64,000 nt of DNA, from assembly GCF_012927445.1 (NCBI RefSeq), contig NZ_JABBPD010000004.1, positions 248,001-312,000 on the forward strand. Reading direction: 5' to 3'. This document shows positions 44,461 through 54,199 of the stretch, piece after piece (the first letter of the stretch is position 1; each line of letters opens with the position of its first letter). Below the pieces are notes generated by a model. The model did no database searches, was not told the origin of the DNA, and saw only the letters and a program-made list of their open reading frames with translations. Both the position numbers and the translations under genes were made by a program. This DNA comes from Rhodoferax sp. GTDB lineage: Bacteria > Pseudomonadota > Gammaproteobacteria > Burkholderiales > Burkholderiaceae_C.

Positions 44461-45176
44461 ACAAGTTCTCCTTTGACAAACAAATGGGCCGCCGGGTAAT
44501 GCGTTTGCAACAACGGCCCGCTAAAAAATTCGGCCACCGGCAGATCCGCCAGCACCCGTCCGTGTTCCAGGTAAATCACCCGGCTGGCCAGGCGCTTGAC
44601 CTGACCCAGGTTATGGCTGGAAAAAACCAGCGTCATCCTGGAAGGCGGGTTGGCAAACTCGTCAATCAGCGCTTCAACTTCCCGCTTGGCATGGGGGTCC
44701 AGGCTGGCGGTGGGCTCGTCCAGCAGCAACACCTGCGGGCTCAGAGCCCAGGCCCGCGCCAGCGCCACGCGCTGCTGCTGCCCGCCGGACAGCTTGCGGG
44801 CGTTGCGCTGGGCCAGCTCGGCCAAGCCGACCCGCGCCAGCGCCGCCAGCGCCAACACCTTCGCCTCACCCCACGGCGTGCCGCGCAGCCAAAGCCCAAG
44901 GGCAATATTGCTCTGCACTGACAGGCGCAGCAGATGCGGCCGCTGAAACAACATGGCCTGTTGCGTTCCCGGTTCACATTCCACCTGCCCCGCCGTGGGT
45001 GCCGCCAAACCATGCAGCAGGCGCAACAGCGTGCTCTTGCCACAGCCGTTGGCCCCCACCAGGGCCACCCGCTCGCCGGGCTGGATCGTCAGCGTCACCT
45101 CCGACAAGGCGCGCACGGCCGTGGCCGGACGGCCAAAATGCACGCTCGCGGCGGAGAGCCGAAACACCGGCGTCAT
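44457..45176 (-). CDS. tupC: Tungstate ABC transporter, ATP-binding protein
   Basis: The 239-residue ATPase has Walker A LVGANGCGKSTLLRLLHGL, signature LSGGQQQRVALARAWA, Walker B LLLDEPTASLD, and FSSHNLGQVKRLA. It lacks the C-terminal Mop domain seen in ModC. It overlaps tupB and tupA by 4 nt each. The specificity is assigned from the TupA neighbour. Confidence 0.92.
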   Translation of the reverse strand: MTPVFRLSAASVHFGRPATAVRALSEVTLTIQPGERVALVGANGCGKSTLLRLLHGLAAPTAGQVECEPGTQQAMLFQRPHLLRLSVQSNIALGLWLRGTPWGEAKVLALAALARVGLAELAQRNARKLSGGQQQRVALARAWALSPQVLLLDEPTASLDPHAKREVEALIDEFANPPSRMTLVFSSHNLGQVKRLASRVIYLEHGRVLADLPVAEFFSGPLLQTHYPAAHLFVKGELV

Positions 45177-45964
45177 GAAGAGATCACCACGGCGCGTACT
45201 GGCACCGCAGGCGCGCCATCGTGGCTCACTGATTCGTCACGCCAATCGCGGCCGCCGTCACGCAACTCCGAGCGCTCGCGCCAGCGTCGCACCAGGGCGA
45301 TCAGCACATTCAGCAGCAGTACCACGCCGAGCAAGATCAGGCCCAGCCCCAACGCCAGCGGCAAATCGCCCTTGCTGGTCTCCAGCGCAATGGCGGTCGT
45401 CATGACGCGGGTAAAACCGTCGATATTGCCGCCCACGATCATCACCGCGCCCACCTCGGAGACCGCCCGGCCAAACGACGCAATGCCGACGGTGAGCAGT
45501 GCGTAACGCTCGTCCCAGGCCAGCAGCAGGCTGCGCATCAACGGCTTGGCGCCGAGCGAACGCAGTTGCTCGCCATGGATGCCTTCGGCGTCCTCCACCG
45601 CCTGGCGGGTCAAGGCGGTGACGACCGGCAACACCAGCACCGCCTGCGCCAGCACCATGGCCTTGAAGGAAAAAAGCCAGCCCAAAAACCCCAGCGGCCC
45701 GGTGCGCGACAGCAACAAATAAATCACCAGTCCCACCACCACCGAGGGCACCGCCAAAAATGTATTGAGCAAGGTCAGCACCGCAGCGCGACCCGCAAAG
45801 CGGGCCACCCCGAGCCAGGCGCCGGCAACGAGACCCAGCCCACAGGCCAGCGCACAGGCCGTGGCACTGACCGCCAGGGAGCGACCCACAATCGCCAGCA
45901 GGCCGGGATCCAGGGAGGCGATGAGTTGCAGCGCGGTGGCCGCGCTATCGGTGAATGACGTCAT
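45173..45964 (-). CDS. tupB: Tungstate ABC transporter, permease
   Basis: The 263-residue permease has about six membrane segments (LAIVGRSLAVSATACALACG, AVLTLLNTFLAVPSVVVGLV and others) and the loop HGEQLRSLGAKPLMRSLLLA followed by FGRAVSEVGAVMIVGGNIDG, a TupB/ModB-type signature. It heads the leftward tupBCA operon, 50 bp from a divergent regulator gene. Confidence 0.93.
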   Translation of the reverse strand: MTSFTDSAATALQLIASLDPGLLAIVGRSLAVSATACALACGLGLVAGAWLGVARFAGRAAVLTLLNTFLAVPSVVVGLVIYLLLSRTGPLGFLGWLFSFKAMVLAQAVLVLPVVTALTRQAVEDAEGIHGEQLRSLGAKPLMRSLLLAWDERYALLTVGIASFGRAVSEVGAVMIVGGNIDGFTRVMTTAIALETSKGDLPLALGLGLILLGVVLLLNVLIALVRRWRERSELRDGGRDWRDESVSHDGAPAVPVRAVVISS

Positions 45965-45976
45965 AAGTTGCGGTAT

Positions 45977-45986
45977 GGTAGCTACC
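45977..45986. promoter_or_regulatory. Palindrome in the tupB/regulator divergent gap
   Basis: GGTAGCTACC is a perfect 10-bp palindrome in the 50-bp space between the tupB ATG (45964) and the regulator GTG (46015). It is a candidate operator for the regulator. It also contains TAGCTAC, a core of the dispersed repeat, so chance or repeat origin is possible. Confidence 0.4.
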
Positions 45987-46014
45987 GACTTAATTACCTG
46001 CGATATGAAACGTT

Positions 46015-47130
46015 GTGCATAGGCTCCAATTCCACTACACCCTCTCGCGCGACAGCAGCCCGGCGCTGGTACGCAACCCCCTGATTGATCTGCTGCAGGC
46101 CGTCAGCACACAGGGCTCGATCTCGGCCGGGGCGCGGGCGCTGGGCTTGTCTTACCGCCATGTCTGGGGCGAGCTCAAGCGCTGGGAACAAGAGCTGGGC
46201 AATGAACTGGTGGTGTGGGAAAAAGGCCAGTCAGCGCGCCTGACCGAATTTGGCGCCAAGCTGATGTGGGCCGAACGGCAGGCACAAGCCCGACTGGCAC
46301 CGCAAATTGAAGCCCTTCGTGCCGAACTGGAGCGCAGCTTTGCGGTCGCCTTTGACGACTCCGCGCATGTGGTCACGCTGTACGCCAGCCACGACGATGC
46401 TCTAAGCGCCCTGCGCGAGCATGCGCTGATCCAGGAGCACAGCCGGCTTCACCTCGACATTCGCTTCACCGGCAGCGTGGACGCCATTCGCGCCCTCAAT
46501 GAAGGCCGCTGCGTGATGGCGGGCTTTCACACGCTGCAAAACACCGGCCCTAAAACGCTGACCGAGCGCACTTACAAACCCCTGCTGCAGCCCGGCCTGC
46601 ACAAGATCATTGGTTTCGCCCAGCGCACCCAGGGCCTGATGGTGGCGAAGGGCAATCCGCTGGGCTTAAGTTCCTTGCAGGACCTTGCCACCCGGCACGC
46701 CCGTTTTTCCAACCGGGCATTAGGCACCGGCACGCGCGTGGTGCTGGACGAACTGCTCACCCAGGCCGGGTTGACTGCGACGGACATTCAGGGCTATGAG
46801 CACACCGAGCCTTCGCATGCCGCCGTGGCGCATGCCGTGGCCGCAGGTCTAGCGGATGCCGGACTGGGCATTGCCGCGGCAGCGCTTCGGGCGGGACTGG
46901 ACTTTGTACCGCTGGCCCAGGAACGCTACCACCTTGTCTGCCTCAAATCAGCCTTGGCGCAGCCCGGCATCCAGGCTCTGCTGCAACTGCTGCAAACGCC
47001 CGCCTGGCAGGACGCGGTGGCGTGCATTCCGGGCTACACCGCCATCCAGAGTGGCGAAGTGCTGTCCATGCGCCGGGTCTTGCCCTGGTGGGACTACCGC
47101 CAGCAGAAAACGCAAGCGATCAAATTTTGA
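46015..47130 (+). CDS. ModE-like HTH regulator fused to a periplasmic-binding-type domain, probable tungstate regulator
   Basis: The start is a GTG at 46015; the nearby ATG at 46005 runs into a stop after five codons. The 371-residue protein has an N-terminal ModE/LysR-like helix-turn-helix (LLQAVSTQGSISAGARALGL, then SYRHVWGELKRWEQELG). From about residue 120 a type 2 periplasmic-binding fold follows (TLYASHDDALSALREHALIQ, MVAKGNPLGLSSLQDLATRH, HAVAAGLADAGLGIAAAA). This architecture occurs beside molybdate and tungstate systems. Lying divergent to tupBCA, it likely controls that operon; the ligand is inferred. Confidence 0.82.
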   Translation: MHRLQFHYTLSRDSSPALVRNPLIDLLQAVSTQGSISAGARALGLSYRHVWGELKRWEQELGNELVVWEKGQSARLTEFGAKLMWAERQAQARLAPQIEALRAELERSFAVAFDDSAHVVTLYASHDDALSALREHALIQEHSRLHLDIRFTGSVDAIRALNEGRCVMAGFHTLQNTGPKTLTERTYKPLLQPGLHKIIGFAQRTQGLMVAKGNPLGLSSLQDLATRHARFSNRALGTGTRVVLDELLTQAGLTATDIQGYEHTEPSHAAVAHAVAAGLADAGLGIAAAALRAGLDFVPLAQERYHLVCLKSALAQPGIQALLQLLQTPAWQDAVACIPGYTAIQSGEVLSMRRVLPWWDYRQQKTQAIKF

Positions 47131-47138
47131 ACGGCCAA

Positions 47139-47429
47139 CTAGCCGATCAAAGTGCGATGGGCATGAACGGCAGCCAGCACAATCTCGCTGATGTCCTGAT
47201 GGTGAGGGCCCTCCACCTGCGCCAGAAATGCCTGGCGCATGCGCGGATCCCAAAACTTTTTCAAGTGGGTGGCGATGCCTTCCAATGCAGGCGCAGAAAC
47301 TGAAAAATAGGACGCAATTACAAAATTGATCGGAAAACTTGGCGCAGCGCAAACAAAAAAATACGAGCTATGACCTTGCCCCCGAAAAACGTACTGCCTA
47401 AGAGGTACGTCCAACAGGGGCAAGATCAC
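47139..47429 (-). CDS. Formate dehydrogenase delta subunit-like segment (5' end unclear)
   Basis: From about residue 34 the frame reads like FdsD: INFVIASYFSVSAPALEGIA, then THLKKFWDPRMRQAFLAQ, with HAHRTLIG at the end. FdsD is a small subunit of NAD-dependent Mo/W formate dehydrogenases, which have the FW-x-P-R-M-R motif. The first ~30 codons and the GTG start do not look like the family, and no other fds gene is present. It may be a 5'-damaged remnant or a divergent short FdsD. Its place beside tungstate uptake fits a past or distant link to a W/Mo formate dehydrogenase. Confidence 0.55.
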   Translation of the reverse strand: MILPLLDVPLRQYVFRGQGHSSYFFVCAAPSFPINFVIASYFSVSAPALEGIATHLKKFWDPRMRQAFLAQVEGPHHQDISEIVLAAVHAHRTLIG

Positions 47430-47812
47430 TACGCAGCTGGGTGGTCAAAGTTATTTTGATCCGCGCTTCCCTAACGCGACAGCTTAGGTGACTGTGCTTA
47501 TCGCAGGCTTGGCAGACCAGGGTCAGCATGTGGGAAACCTGAAGTTTATTAACGGGTATGGAAGTTCAAGACAATTGGTTACAACCCGAATAGTGACGTC
47601 ATTCCGGGTGGGGGGGGGGCACTCACTGACCGGCACAATATCCTCTTCGCGGCCCTCGACGTGGCCCTGATTAACGCTACGCTTGCCTGGACTTGAGATG
47701 CTGACGATGCGTGGAATTTCAACCCTCGTGCGATTGCGGGCAAGTTGGCATGATTATTCGCCCGTGACGATTTTCATTCATAGTTACACCCCAACAATTC
47801 ACTGACTCCCCC
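47430..47812. other. Intergenic region with a G10 tract
   Basis: No gene is recognised in these 383 bp. It contains an uninterrupted run of ten G (47610-47619). The serA promoter probably lies in its right part, but I cannot place it confidently. Confidence 0.5.
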
Positions 47813-49042
47813 ATGATAAAAACTTCGACCGACAAGAAAAAAATCAAGTTCCTCCTGTTGGAGGGCATTCACCCGTCAGCACTCGATGTGTTGAAAGCGG
47901 CGGGCTACACACAGATCGAAAGCTTGGTTGGCGCACTGGCTGGCGACGATCTGAAAGCGAAAATTGCCGATGCACATTTTGTCGGAATTCGCTCCCGCAC
48001 CCAACTGACGGCCGAGGTGTTTGCCCATGCAAGCAAACTGGTGGCGGTGGGTTGTTTTTGCATAGGCACCAATCAGGTCGATCTGCAGGCCGCCAGCGAA
48101 CACGGGGTTGCGGTGTTCAACGCACCTTTTTCCAACACCCGATCAGTGGCTGAGCTAGTACTCGCAGAGGCGATTCTGTTGATGCGGGGGGTGCCTGAAA
48201 AAAGCGCAATGGCGCACCGTGGTGGCTGGCTCAAGTCGGCGGATAACGCCTTTGAGATTCGAGGCAAGACGCTGGGCATCGTCGGCTATGGCTCCATCGG
48301 CACGCAGTTGTCGGTGCTGGCAGAGGCACTGGGCATGAAGGTCATATTTTTTGACGTGGTCACCAAGCTGCCTCTGGGCAATGCCAGGCAGGTAGCCCGG
48401 CTCCATGATTTGCTGGCCGAGTCCGATGTGGTCAGCCTGCACGTGCCTGAAACCCAAGCCACGCAATGGATGATCGGTCAGGCTGAGATTGCGGCGATGA
48501 AGCCGGGTAGCGTGTTGATCAATGCATCGCGCGGTACGGTGGTTGAGATTGAGCCGCTGGCCCAGGCGCTGCTTCAGAAAAGACTGCTGGGTGCGGCGAT
48601 TGATGTTTTCCCGGTGGAGCCGCACAGCAACAAGGAAGTGTTCGAGTCGCCGCTGCGGGGCCTGGACAACGTGATTTTGACCCCGCACGTCGGTGGCTCG
48701 ACGATGGAGGCACAAGAAAACATTGGCATCGAGGTGGCGAATAAACTAGTCAAGTACAGCGACAACGGCACGTCGACCTCGTCCGTCAATTTCCCCGAGG
48801 TGGCACTGCCGGCCCACCCCGGCAAACACCGCCTGCTGCACATCCACCACAACGTACCCGGCGTTCTTTCGGAAATCAACAAGATTTTTTCCGACAACAG
48901 TATCAACATCGCATCTCAGTACCTGCAAACCCATAAAGACATTGGTTATGTGGTGATAGACATCGATGCGGCTTACTCCACTATGGCGCTGACCAAACTC
49001 GCCGAAGTACGCGGCACCATCCGCAGTCGCGTGCTTTTTTGA
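47813..49042 (+). CDS. serA: D-3-phosphoglycerate dehydrogenase
   Basis: The 409-residue enzyme has the NAD site VGYGSIGTQLSVLAEALGM, the catalytic Arg in INASRGTVVEI, the Glu and His regions (FPVEPHSNKE, LTPHVGGST) and a C-terminal ACT domain (LLHIHHNVPGVLSEINKIFS) for serine feedback, as in the E. coli-like short form. It starts serine synthesis; serC is in the same window 25 kb away. It appears monocistronic and is followed by a 22-bp palindrome. Confidence 0.95.
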   Translation: MIKTSTDKKKIKFLLLEGIHPSALDVLKAAGYTQIESLVGALAGDDLKAKIADAHFVGIRSRTQLTAEVFAHASKLVAVGCFCIGTNQVDLQAASEHGVAVFNAPFSNTRSVAELVLAEAILLMRGVPEKSAMAHRGGWLKSADNAFEIRGKTLGIVGYGSIGTQLSVLAEALGMKVIFFDVVTKLPLGNARQVARLHDLLAESDVVSLHVPETQATQWMIGQAEIAAMKPGSVLINASRGTVVEIEPLAQALLQKRLLGAAIDVFPVEPHSNKEVFESPLRGLDNVILTPHVGGSTMEAQENIGIEVANKLVKYSDNGTSTSSVNFPEVALPAHPGKHRLLHIHHNVPGVLSEINKIFSDNSINIASQYLQTHKDIGYVVIDIDAAYSTMALTKLAEVRGTIRSRVLF

Positions 49043-49116
49043 GTGTCGTTTTAGTTGCCGTGTAGCACTGTGAATCGCGCAAGTCCAATTCACCGCGAGC
49101 ATCTTGTAGCCAAGAA

Positions 49117-49138
49117 CCAGAGCAGATATCTGCTCTGG
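49117..49138. other. Perfect 22-bp palindrome after serA
   Basis: CCAGAGCAGATATCTGCTCTGG minus its outer pair, that is CAGAGCAGATATCTGCTCTG, is fully self-complementary. No T run follows. It could be a transcript-end hairpin or a protein site. Confidence 0.5.
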
Positions 49139-49173
49139 ACTCCAGGTTTCTCCGGGTTTGATGTCGACAATAT

Positions 49174-49211
49174 GGGGGCGTCTCAGAAAACGGAAAATAA
49201 AGCAGCGAAGG
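49174..49211 (+). mobile_element. Orphan Tn3-family terminal inverted repeat
   Basis: GGGGGCG followed by TCTCAGAAAACGGAAAATAA and AGCAGCGAAGG closely resembles the 38-bp ends of Tn21-type Tn3 transposons (GGGG... CTCAGAAAACGGAAAATAAAGCACGCTAAG in shape). No tnpA/tnpR or second end was found in the window, so only one end is left. It sits 60 bp before an IS6-family element. Confidence 0.75.
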
Positions 49212-49272
49212 TTTAACGGTCAGAGCGAATAGCGGTCCAACCTAACCCGACGAGTGCAACGGCACAAAAAAC

Positions 49273-50093
49273 GGTTCTGCCGCATTAACCGAGCCAATGA
49301 AAGATTTGGGCGATATTTTCAAGTTCGCGTTTCCCCGAGCGCTCTTATGCTGCCGATGAATAAAACTGTTCAACGAACGAGAGTTCCTTTCCTTTTTCGG
49401 CCCTCAGCTGGCCTTTTTTGATCATGTGCATCAGCTCAATGTCTGCCAAGACCTCGCTGGCAGTTCGGAATGATTTGAAGCCCAGCATCGGTCTGGTAAT
49501 GCGTTTCACGAACCGATGATCTTGCCCGACCATGTTATTGAGGTACTTAATCTAGTGCACCTCAATAGGTAGGTCGCGACCTTTGTTGATCCCGTCCATA
49601 GCCGCTTGGTGAGCGTCACTTTTGTCCATCGTGATCTTCTCAGGCGCTGCGTTTTGCAGCATTGCCTTGATGGAGAACCGCGTCGCTGCAGCGGTGTCGC
49701 GCTGGGCTCGCCGCAGGAAATCAATGGTGGCGCCTGCCTTGTCAACGGCCCGGTATAAGTACTTCCACTGGCCGCCCACTTTGATGTAGGTGTCGTCCAT
49801 GCGCCAACTACCGCCCACCGGGCGCTTGTGCTGGCGAAACACTTTCTCCAGCAAGGGTAGGAACCGGATCGCCCAACGGCTGATGGTTGAATGATTGACC
49901 ACCACACCGCGCTCCTACATCATCTCCTCAAGGTTGCGATAGCTGAGCGCGTAGGCTGCGTACCAGCGAATACACACCAGAATGATTTCCTTCGAAAACC
50001 GCATCCCCTTCAACTCCAGCATCGCGTCACCCCCTTTGGTTCACAGCCAGCATAGTCGGCTTCCTGGCAGAAACTCGTTAAGGCGACAGAACC
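49273..50093 (-). mobile_element. IS6-family insertion sequence, inactive
   Basis: Imperfect terminal repeats bound the element: GGTTCTGCCGCATTAACCGA on the left and, read inward from the right, GGTTCTGTCGCCTTAACGAG. The length of 821 bp and the single transposase frame fit IS6. The flanking 8-mers (CAAAAAAC and AACTTTCG) do not match, so no target duplication remains. Confidence 0.85.
49345..50022 (-). pseudogene. IS6-family transposase with two nonsense mutations
   Basis: Reading leftwards from the ATG at 50022 (MLELKGMRFSKEIILVCIRW) gives a nearly complete transposase. It continues to LSYRNLEEMM, a TAG, then VVVNHSTISRWAIRFLPLLE, WRMDDTYIKVGGQWKYLYRA (DDE first Asp), ITMDKSDAHQAAM (second Asp), a TAG after IEVH, then LNNMVGQDHRFVKRITRPML, and ELSFVEQFYSSAA. 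Two in-frame stops break it (near 49916 and near 49554). Otherwise the reading frame is unbroken, so decay is recent. Confidence 0.92.
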
Positions 50094-50138
50094 AACTTTC
50101 GCCATCCCAGTTTGGATGCATAACCACTGAGACGGAAT

Positions 50139-50191
50139 GGTTGACTAAATTAATCAGGCATTGAAATCTATTGTTGACTAACATAGTCAAC
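50139..50191. promoter_or_regulatory. IscR type 1-like operators upstream of the SUF operon
   Basis: GTTGACTAACATAGTCAAC (50173-50191) is a perfect 8+3+8 palindrome within ATT...TATT and closely matches the IscR type 1 site used for Fe-S-dependent repression. A weaker copy, GGTTGACTAAATTAATCAG, lies at 50139-50157. TTGACT in each may also serve as a -35 element. No Rrf2-family gene is in the window, so the regulator must be encoded elsewhere. Confidence 0.72.
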
Positions 50192-50222
50192 TATTCTGAT
50201 CGCAGTCGAAAGGTAAAGAGTC

Positions 50223-50570
50223 ATGGCAATCACTTTGACGGAAAAAGCAGCAAAAAAAATTCAATCGCAGTTGGCGAAAAACGGCAGCGGAATCGGTTTG
50301 CGCCTGGGCATAAAAAAAGTCGGTTGTAACGGTTTTGCCTACACCTTTGACTACGCCGCCGAAGCGCTGGCTGGCGACCAGGTGTTCGAGTCGCACAACA
50401 CCACGCTGGTGGTTGACGCCGCCAGCCTGCCATTTATCGATGGCTCACACCTTGATTTCGTCAAGGAGGGTTTGAATGAAAGTTTCAAGTTCGACAACCC
50501 CAACGCCGAAGGTGAATGCGGTTGTGGCGAGAGCTTCAATCTAAAAAAGATAAGCACCACCACGCCGTAA
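50223..50570 (+). CDS. sufA: A-type iron-sulfur carrier (SufA/IscA-like)
   Basis: The 115-residue protein has the HesB/IscA layout (MAITLTEKAAKKIQSQLAKN, GIKKVGCNGFAYTFDYA, ECGCGESF), keeping the three Cys that hold an Fe-S cluster. It is the first gene of the SUF operon, 32 bp after the IscR-like palindrome, and precedes sufB by 55 bp. It receives clusters from SufBCD and passes them to targets. Between SufA, IscA and ErpA the choice rests on context. Confidence 0.92.
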   Translation: MAITLTEKAAKKIQSQLAKNGSGIGLRLGIKKVGCNGFAYTFDYAAEALAGDQVFESHNTTLVVDAASLPFIDGSHLDFVKEGLNESFKFDNPNAEGECGCGESFNLKKISTTTP

Positions 50571-50625
50571 ATAGTCACGGGGCCGCGTATGCGCGTGGTC
50601 TGGAGAATAACCAGAGGTAAGTTCA

Positions 50626-52058
50626 ATGAGTGCAGTACTGCAAAACTTGGTTAACCAACCCTATAAGCACGGGTTCGTCACCGACATCGAATCGGAGGTC
50701 GCGCCGAAGGGCCTCAATGAAGACATTATTCGCATGATTTCGAGCAAGAAAAAAGAGCCCGAGTGGCTGCTCGAATTTCGCCTCAAGTCCTACCAGGCAT
50801 GGCTCAAGATGACGGAGCCCGAGTGGCAAAATTGTCACCACCCGAAGATCGATTATCAGGCGATCAGTTATTACGCCGCACCCAAGATCAAAGCGAAGTT
50901 AAACAGTATCGACGAGGTCGATCCTGAATTGCTGCGTACCTTCGAGAAGCTGGGTGTACCGCTGCATGAGCGCATGGCGCTGGCGGGCGTTGCGGTCGAT
51001 GTGATTTTTGACAGTGTCTCGGTAGCCACGACCTACAAACACAAGCTGGCCGAAGTCGGCGTCATCTTCTGTTCCATGTCGGAAGCGGTGTTGGAGCATC
51101 CCGAGCTGGTGCAGAAGTATCTGGGCACCGTGGTTCCAACCGGCGACAACTTTTACGCCGCGCTCAATTCGGCGGTATTTACCGACGGCTCGTTTTGCTT
51201 CATTCCCAAAGGCGTCAAGTGCCCGATGGATTTGTCGACCTACTTCCGTATCAACACCGAGGAGTCAGGGCAATTCGAACGCACGCTGATCATCGCCGAG
51301 GAAGGGGCGTCCGTGTCCTACCTGGAAGGTTGTACCGCGCCAGCGTTCAGCACCAATCAGCTCCATGCGGCCGTGGTCGAACTGGTTGCACTCGACAATG
51401 CCGACATCAAATACTCGACGGTACAGAACTGGTATGCGGGCGACGAAAACGGTGTTGGCGGTATTTACAACTTTGTCACCAAGCGCGGCCTGGCCAAAGG
51501 TGTCAACGCGCGTATTTCGTGGACCCAGGTCGAGACCGGTGCAGCGATCACCTGGAAGTATCCCTCGGTGGTCTTGCTGGGCGACAACTCGGTTGGTGAG
51601 TTTTATTCGGTCGCGGTGACCAACAACTACCAGCAAGCCGATACCGGCACCAAGATGATCCACATTGGGAAAAATACGCGCAGCACGATTGTCAGCAAAG
51701 GCATTTCCGCCGGCAAGTCGAACAACAGCTACCGGGGTCTGGTCAAGATTGCGGCCAGCGCCACCGGTGCGCGCAATTATTCACAGTGCGACTCAATGCT
51801 GATTGGCGAAGAGTGCGGCGCCAACACCTTCCCCTATATCCAGGTCCTCAACAACAGCGCCCAGGTTGAGCACGAGGCGTCAACCTCGAAGATCGGTGAA
51901 GACCAGATGTTCTATTTTGCCCAGCGCGGTGTCGATGCCGAGGCAGCCGTGTCGATGATCATCAACGGCTTCTGCAAAGACGTATTTCAACAATTGCCCC
52001 TGGAGTTTGCGGTCGAGGCGACCAATCTCCTCAGTTTCAAACTCGAAGGAAGTGTCGG

Positions 52059-52062
<4 letters not shown>
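50626..52062 (+). CDS. sufB: Fe-S scaffold subunit SufB
   Basis: The 478-residue protein shows SufB motifs: [20 protein letters not shown] at the start, [40 protein letters not shown], and the C-terminal [20 protein letters not shown]. Conserved Cys residues, including one in CQ/CNS-type [18 protein letters not shown], can hold the nascent cluster. It forms the SufBC2D complex. It overlaps sufC by 4 nt. Confidence 0.97.
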
Positions 52063-52849
<787 letters not shown>

Positions 52850-52853
<4 letters not shown>

Positions 52854-54199
52854 GCGAAACCACCCTACTGACGCCGGTGATTGCCGGGCGCTATCTCGAA
52901 AGCCTGCTGGCAGGACAGCCGCAGCAGACGGCGAGCCCGTTGGCGTGGCTCAAGGCGCTGCGCGCGGAGGCGGTCGAGCGCGTGGGCGCGTTGAGGTTGC
53001 CCACCACGCGTGACGAGGAGTGGCGTTTTACCGACATTTCCCTACTCGGCAAGACCTCGTTTGCGTCAGCGCTCAGTGCCACTTATCTGGAAGCAAGCGA
53101 TGCTGCTCACTTCTTTATCGAAGAAGCGAACACCCGACTGGTGTTTGTGGATGGTATCTATGCGCCGGAGTTGTCCAGTCCCCATGCAGAAAATGGTACC
53201 CACAGCGGCGTGGTGGTGTCCAACCTGACAGCAGCGATGGCTGCGCACGCGGCGGCAATCAAGCCGCATCTCGGCCGGCACGCACCCTTTACCAACGATG
53301 CATTCGCCGCGCAAAATACCGCATTTCTGCACGATGCCGCAGTGGTCATCGTGCCGCGTGACGTATCGGTGGCAGCGCCAGTTCATTTGCTGTTTATTGC
53401 GACGCAAAAAGAGGTTGTGAGTACCCCGCGCTGTCTGGTGCTTGCCGAGGCTGGCAGCGCCGTGACCGTGATCGAGGATTACGTCGTGTTGTACCAGCCG
53501 CGCTGGCAAGAAGAAGCCCATTTCACCAACGCCGTCACCGAAGTCGTGTTGGCAGACAATGCGCATGTGACGCACATCCGGGTTCAGCGCGAAGGCAGTA
53601 AAGCGTTTCATATTGCCAACTGCGCGGTGTCGCTCGGTCGCGCCAGCAATTATCAGTCGGTCAGCGTCGCGCTTGGCGCGCGCCTGTCGCGCTACAACCT
53701 GAACGTGATGCACACGGCCGAGGGCGCCACCTGTGCGCTCGACGGGCTGGCGCTGATCTCCGGCAGGCAGCTGGCCGACACCCATAGCTGCATCGACCAT
53801 GCCCAGCCCCACGGCACCAGCCGCCAGCTGCACAAATGCATCGTCGGCGGCAGCGCCCATGCGGTCTTCAACGGCAAGGTCATGGTGCGCGAAGGCGCGC
53901 AGCGTACCGACGCCCGGCAATCCAACCGCAACCTGCTGTTGACCGCCAAGGCGCACATCGATACCAAGCCGCAGCTGGAGATTTTTGCTTCCGACGTCAA
54001 GTGCACGCATGGGGCGACTGTTGGCCAGCTCGACAGCGAAGAGGTGTTTTATCTGCAAAGCCGCGGGCTGACCGATGCCGCTGCCCGCAACCTGCTGACC
54101 TATGCGTTCGGCGCCGAGATCATCGACCGCATTCCCATCGCATCGCTCAAGCAGCAACTTGAGCAGACGGTGCTCGAACAAACTGCAAGCCTGCCATGA
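52850..54199 (+). CDS. sufD: Fe-S assembly protein SufD
   Basis: The 449-residue protein has the SufB/D beta-helix core ([57 protein letters not shown]) and the C-terminal region [20 protein letters not shown] with the conserved Cys and His, followed by [20 protein letters not shown]. It pairs with SufB in the scaffold. It overlaps sufC and sufS by 4 nt. Confidence 0.96.
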
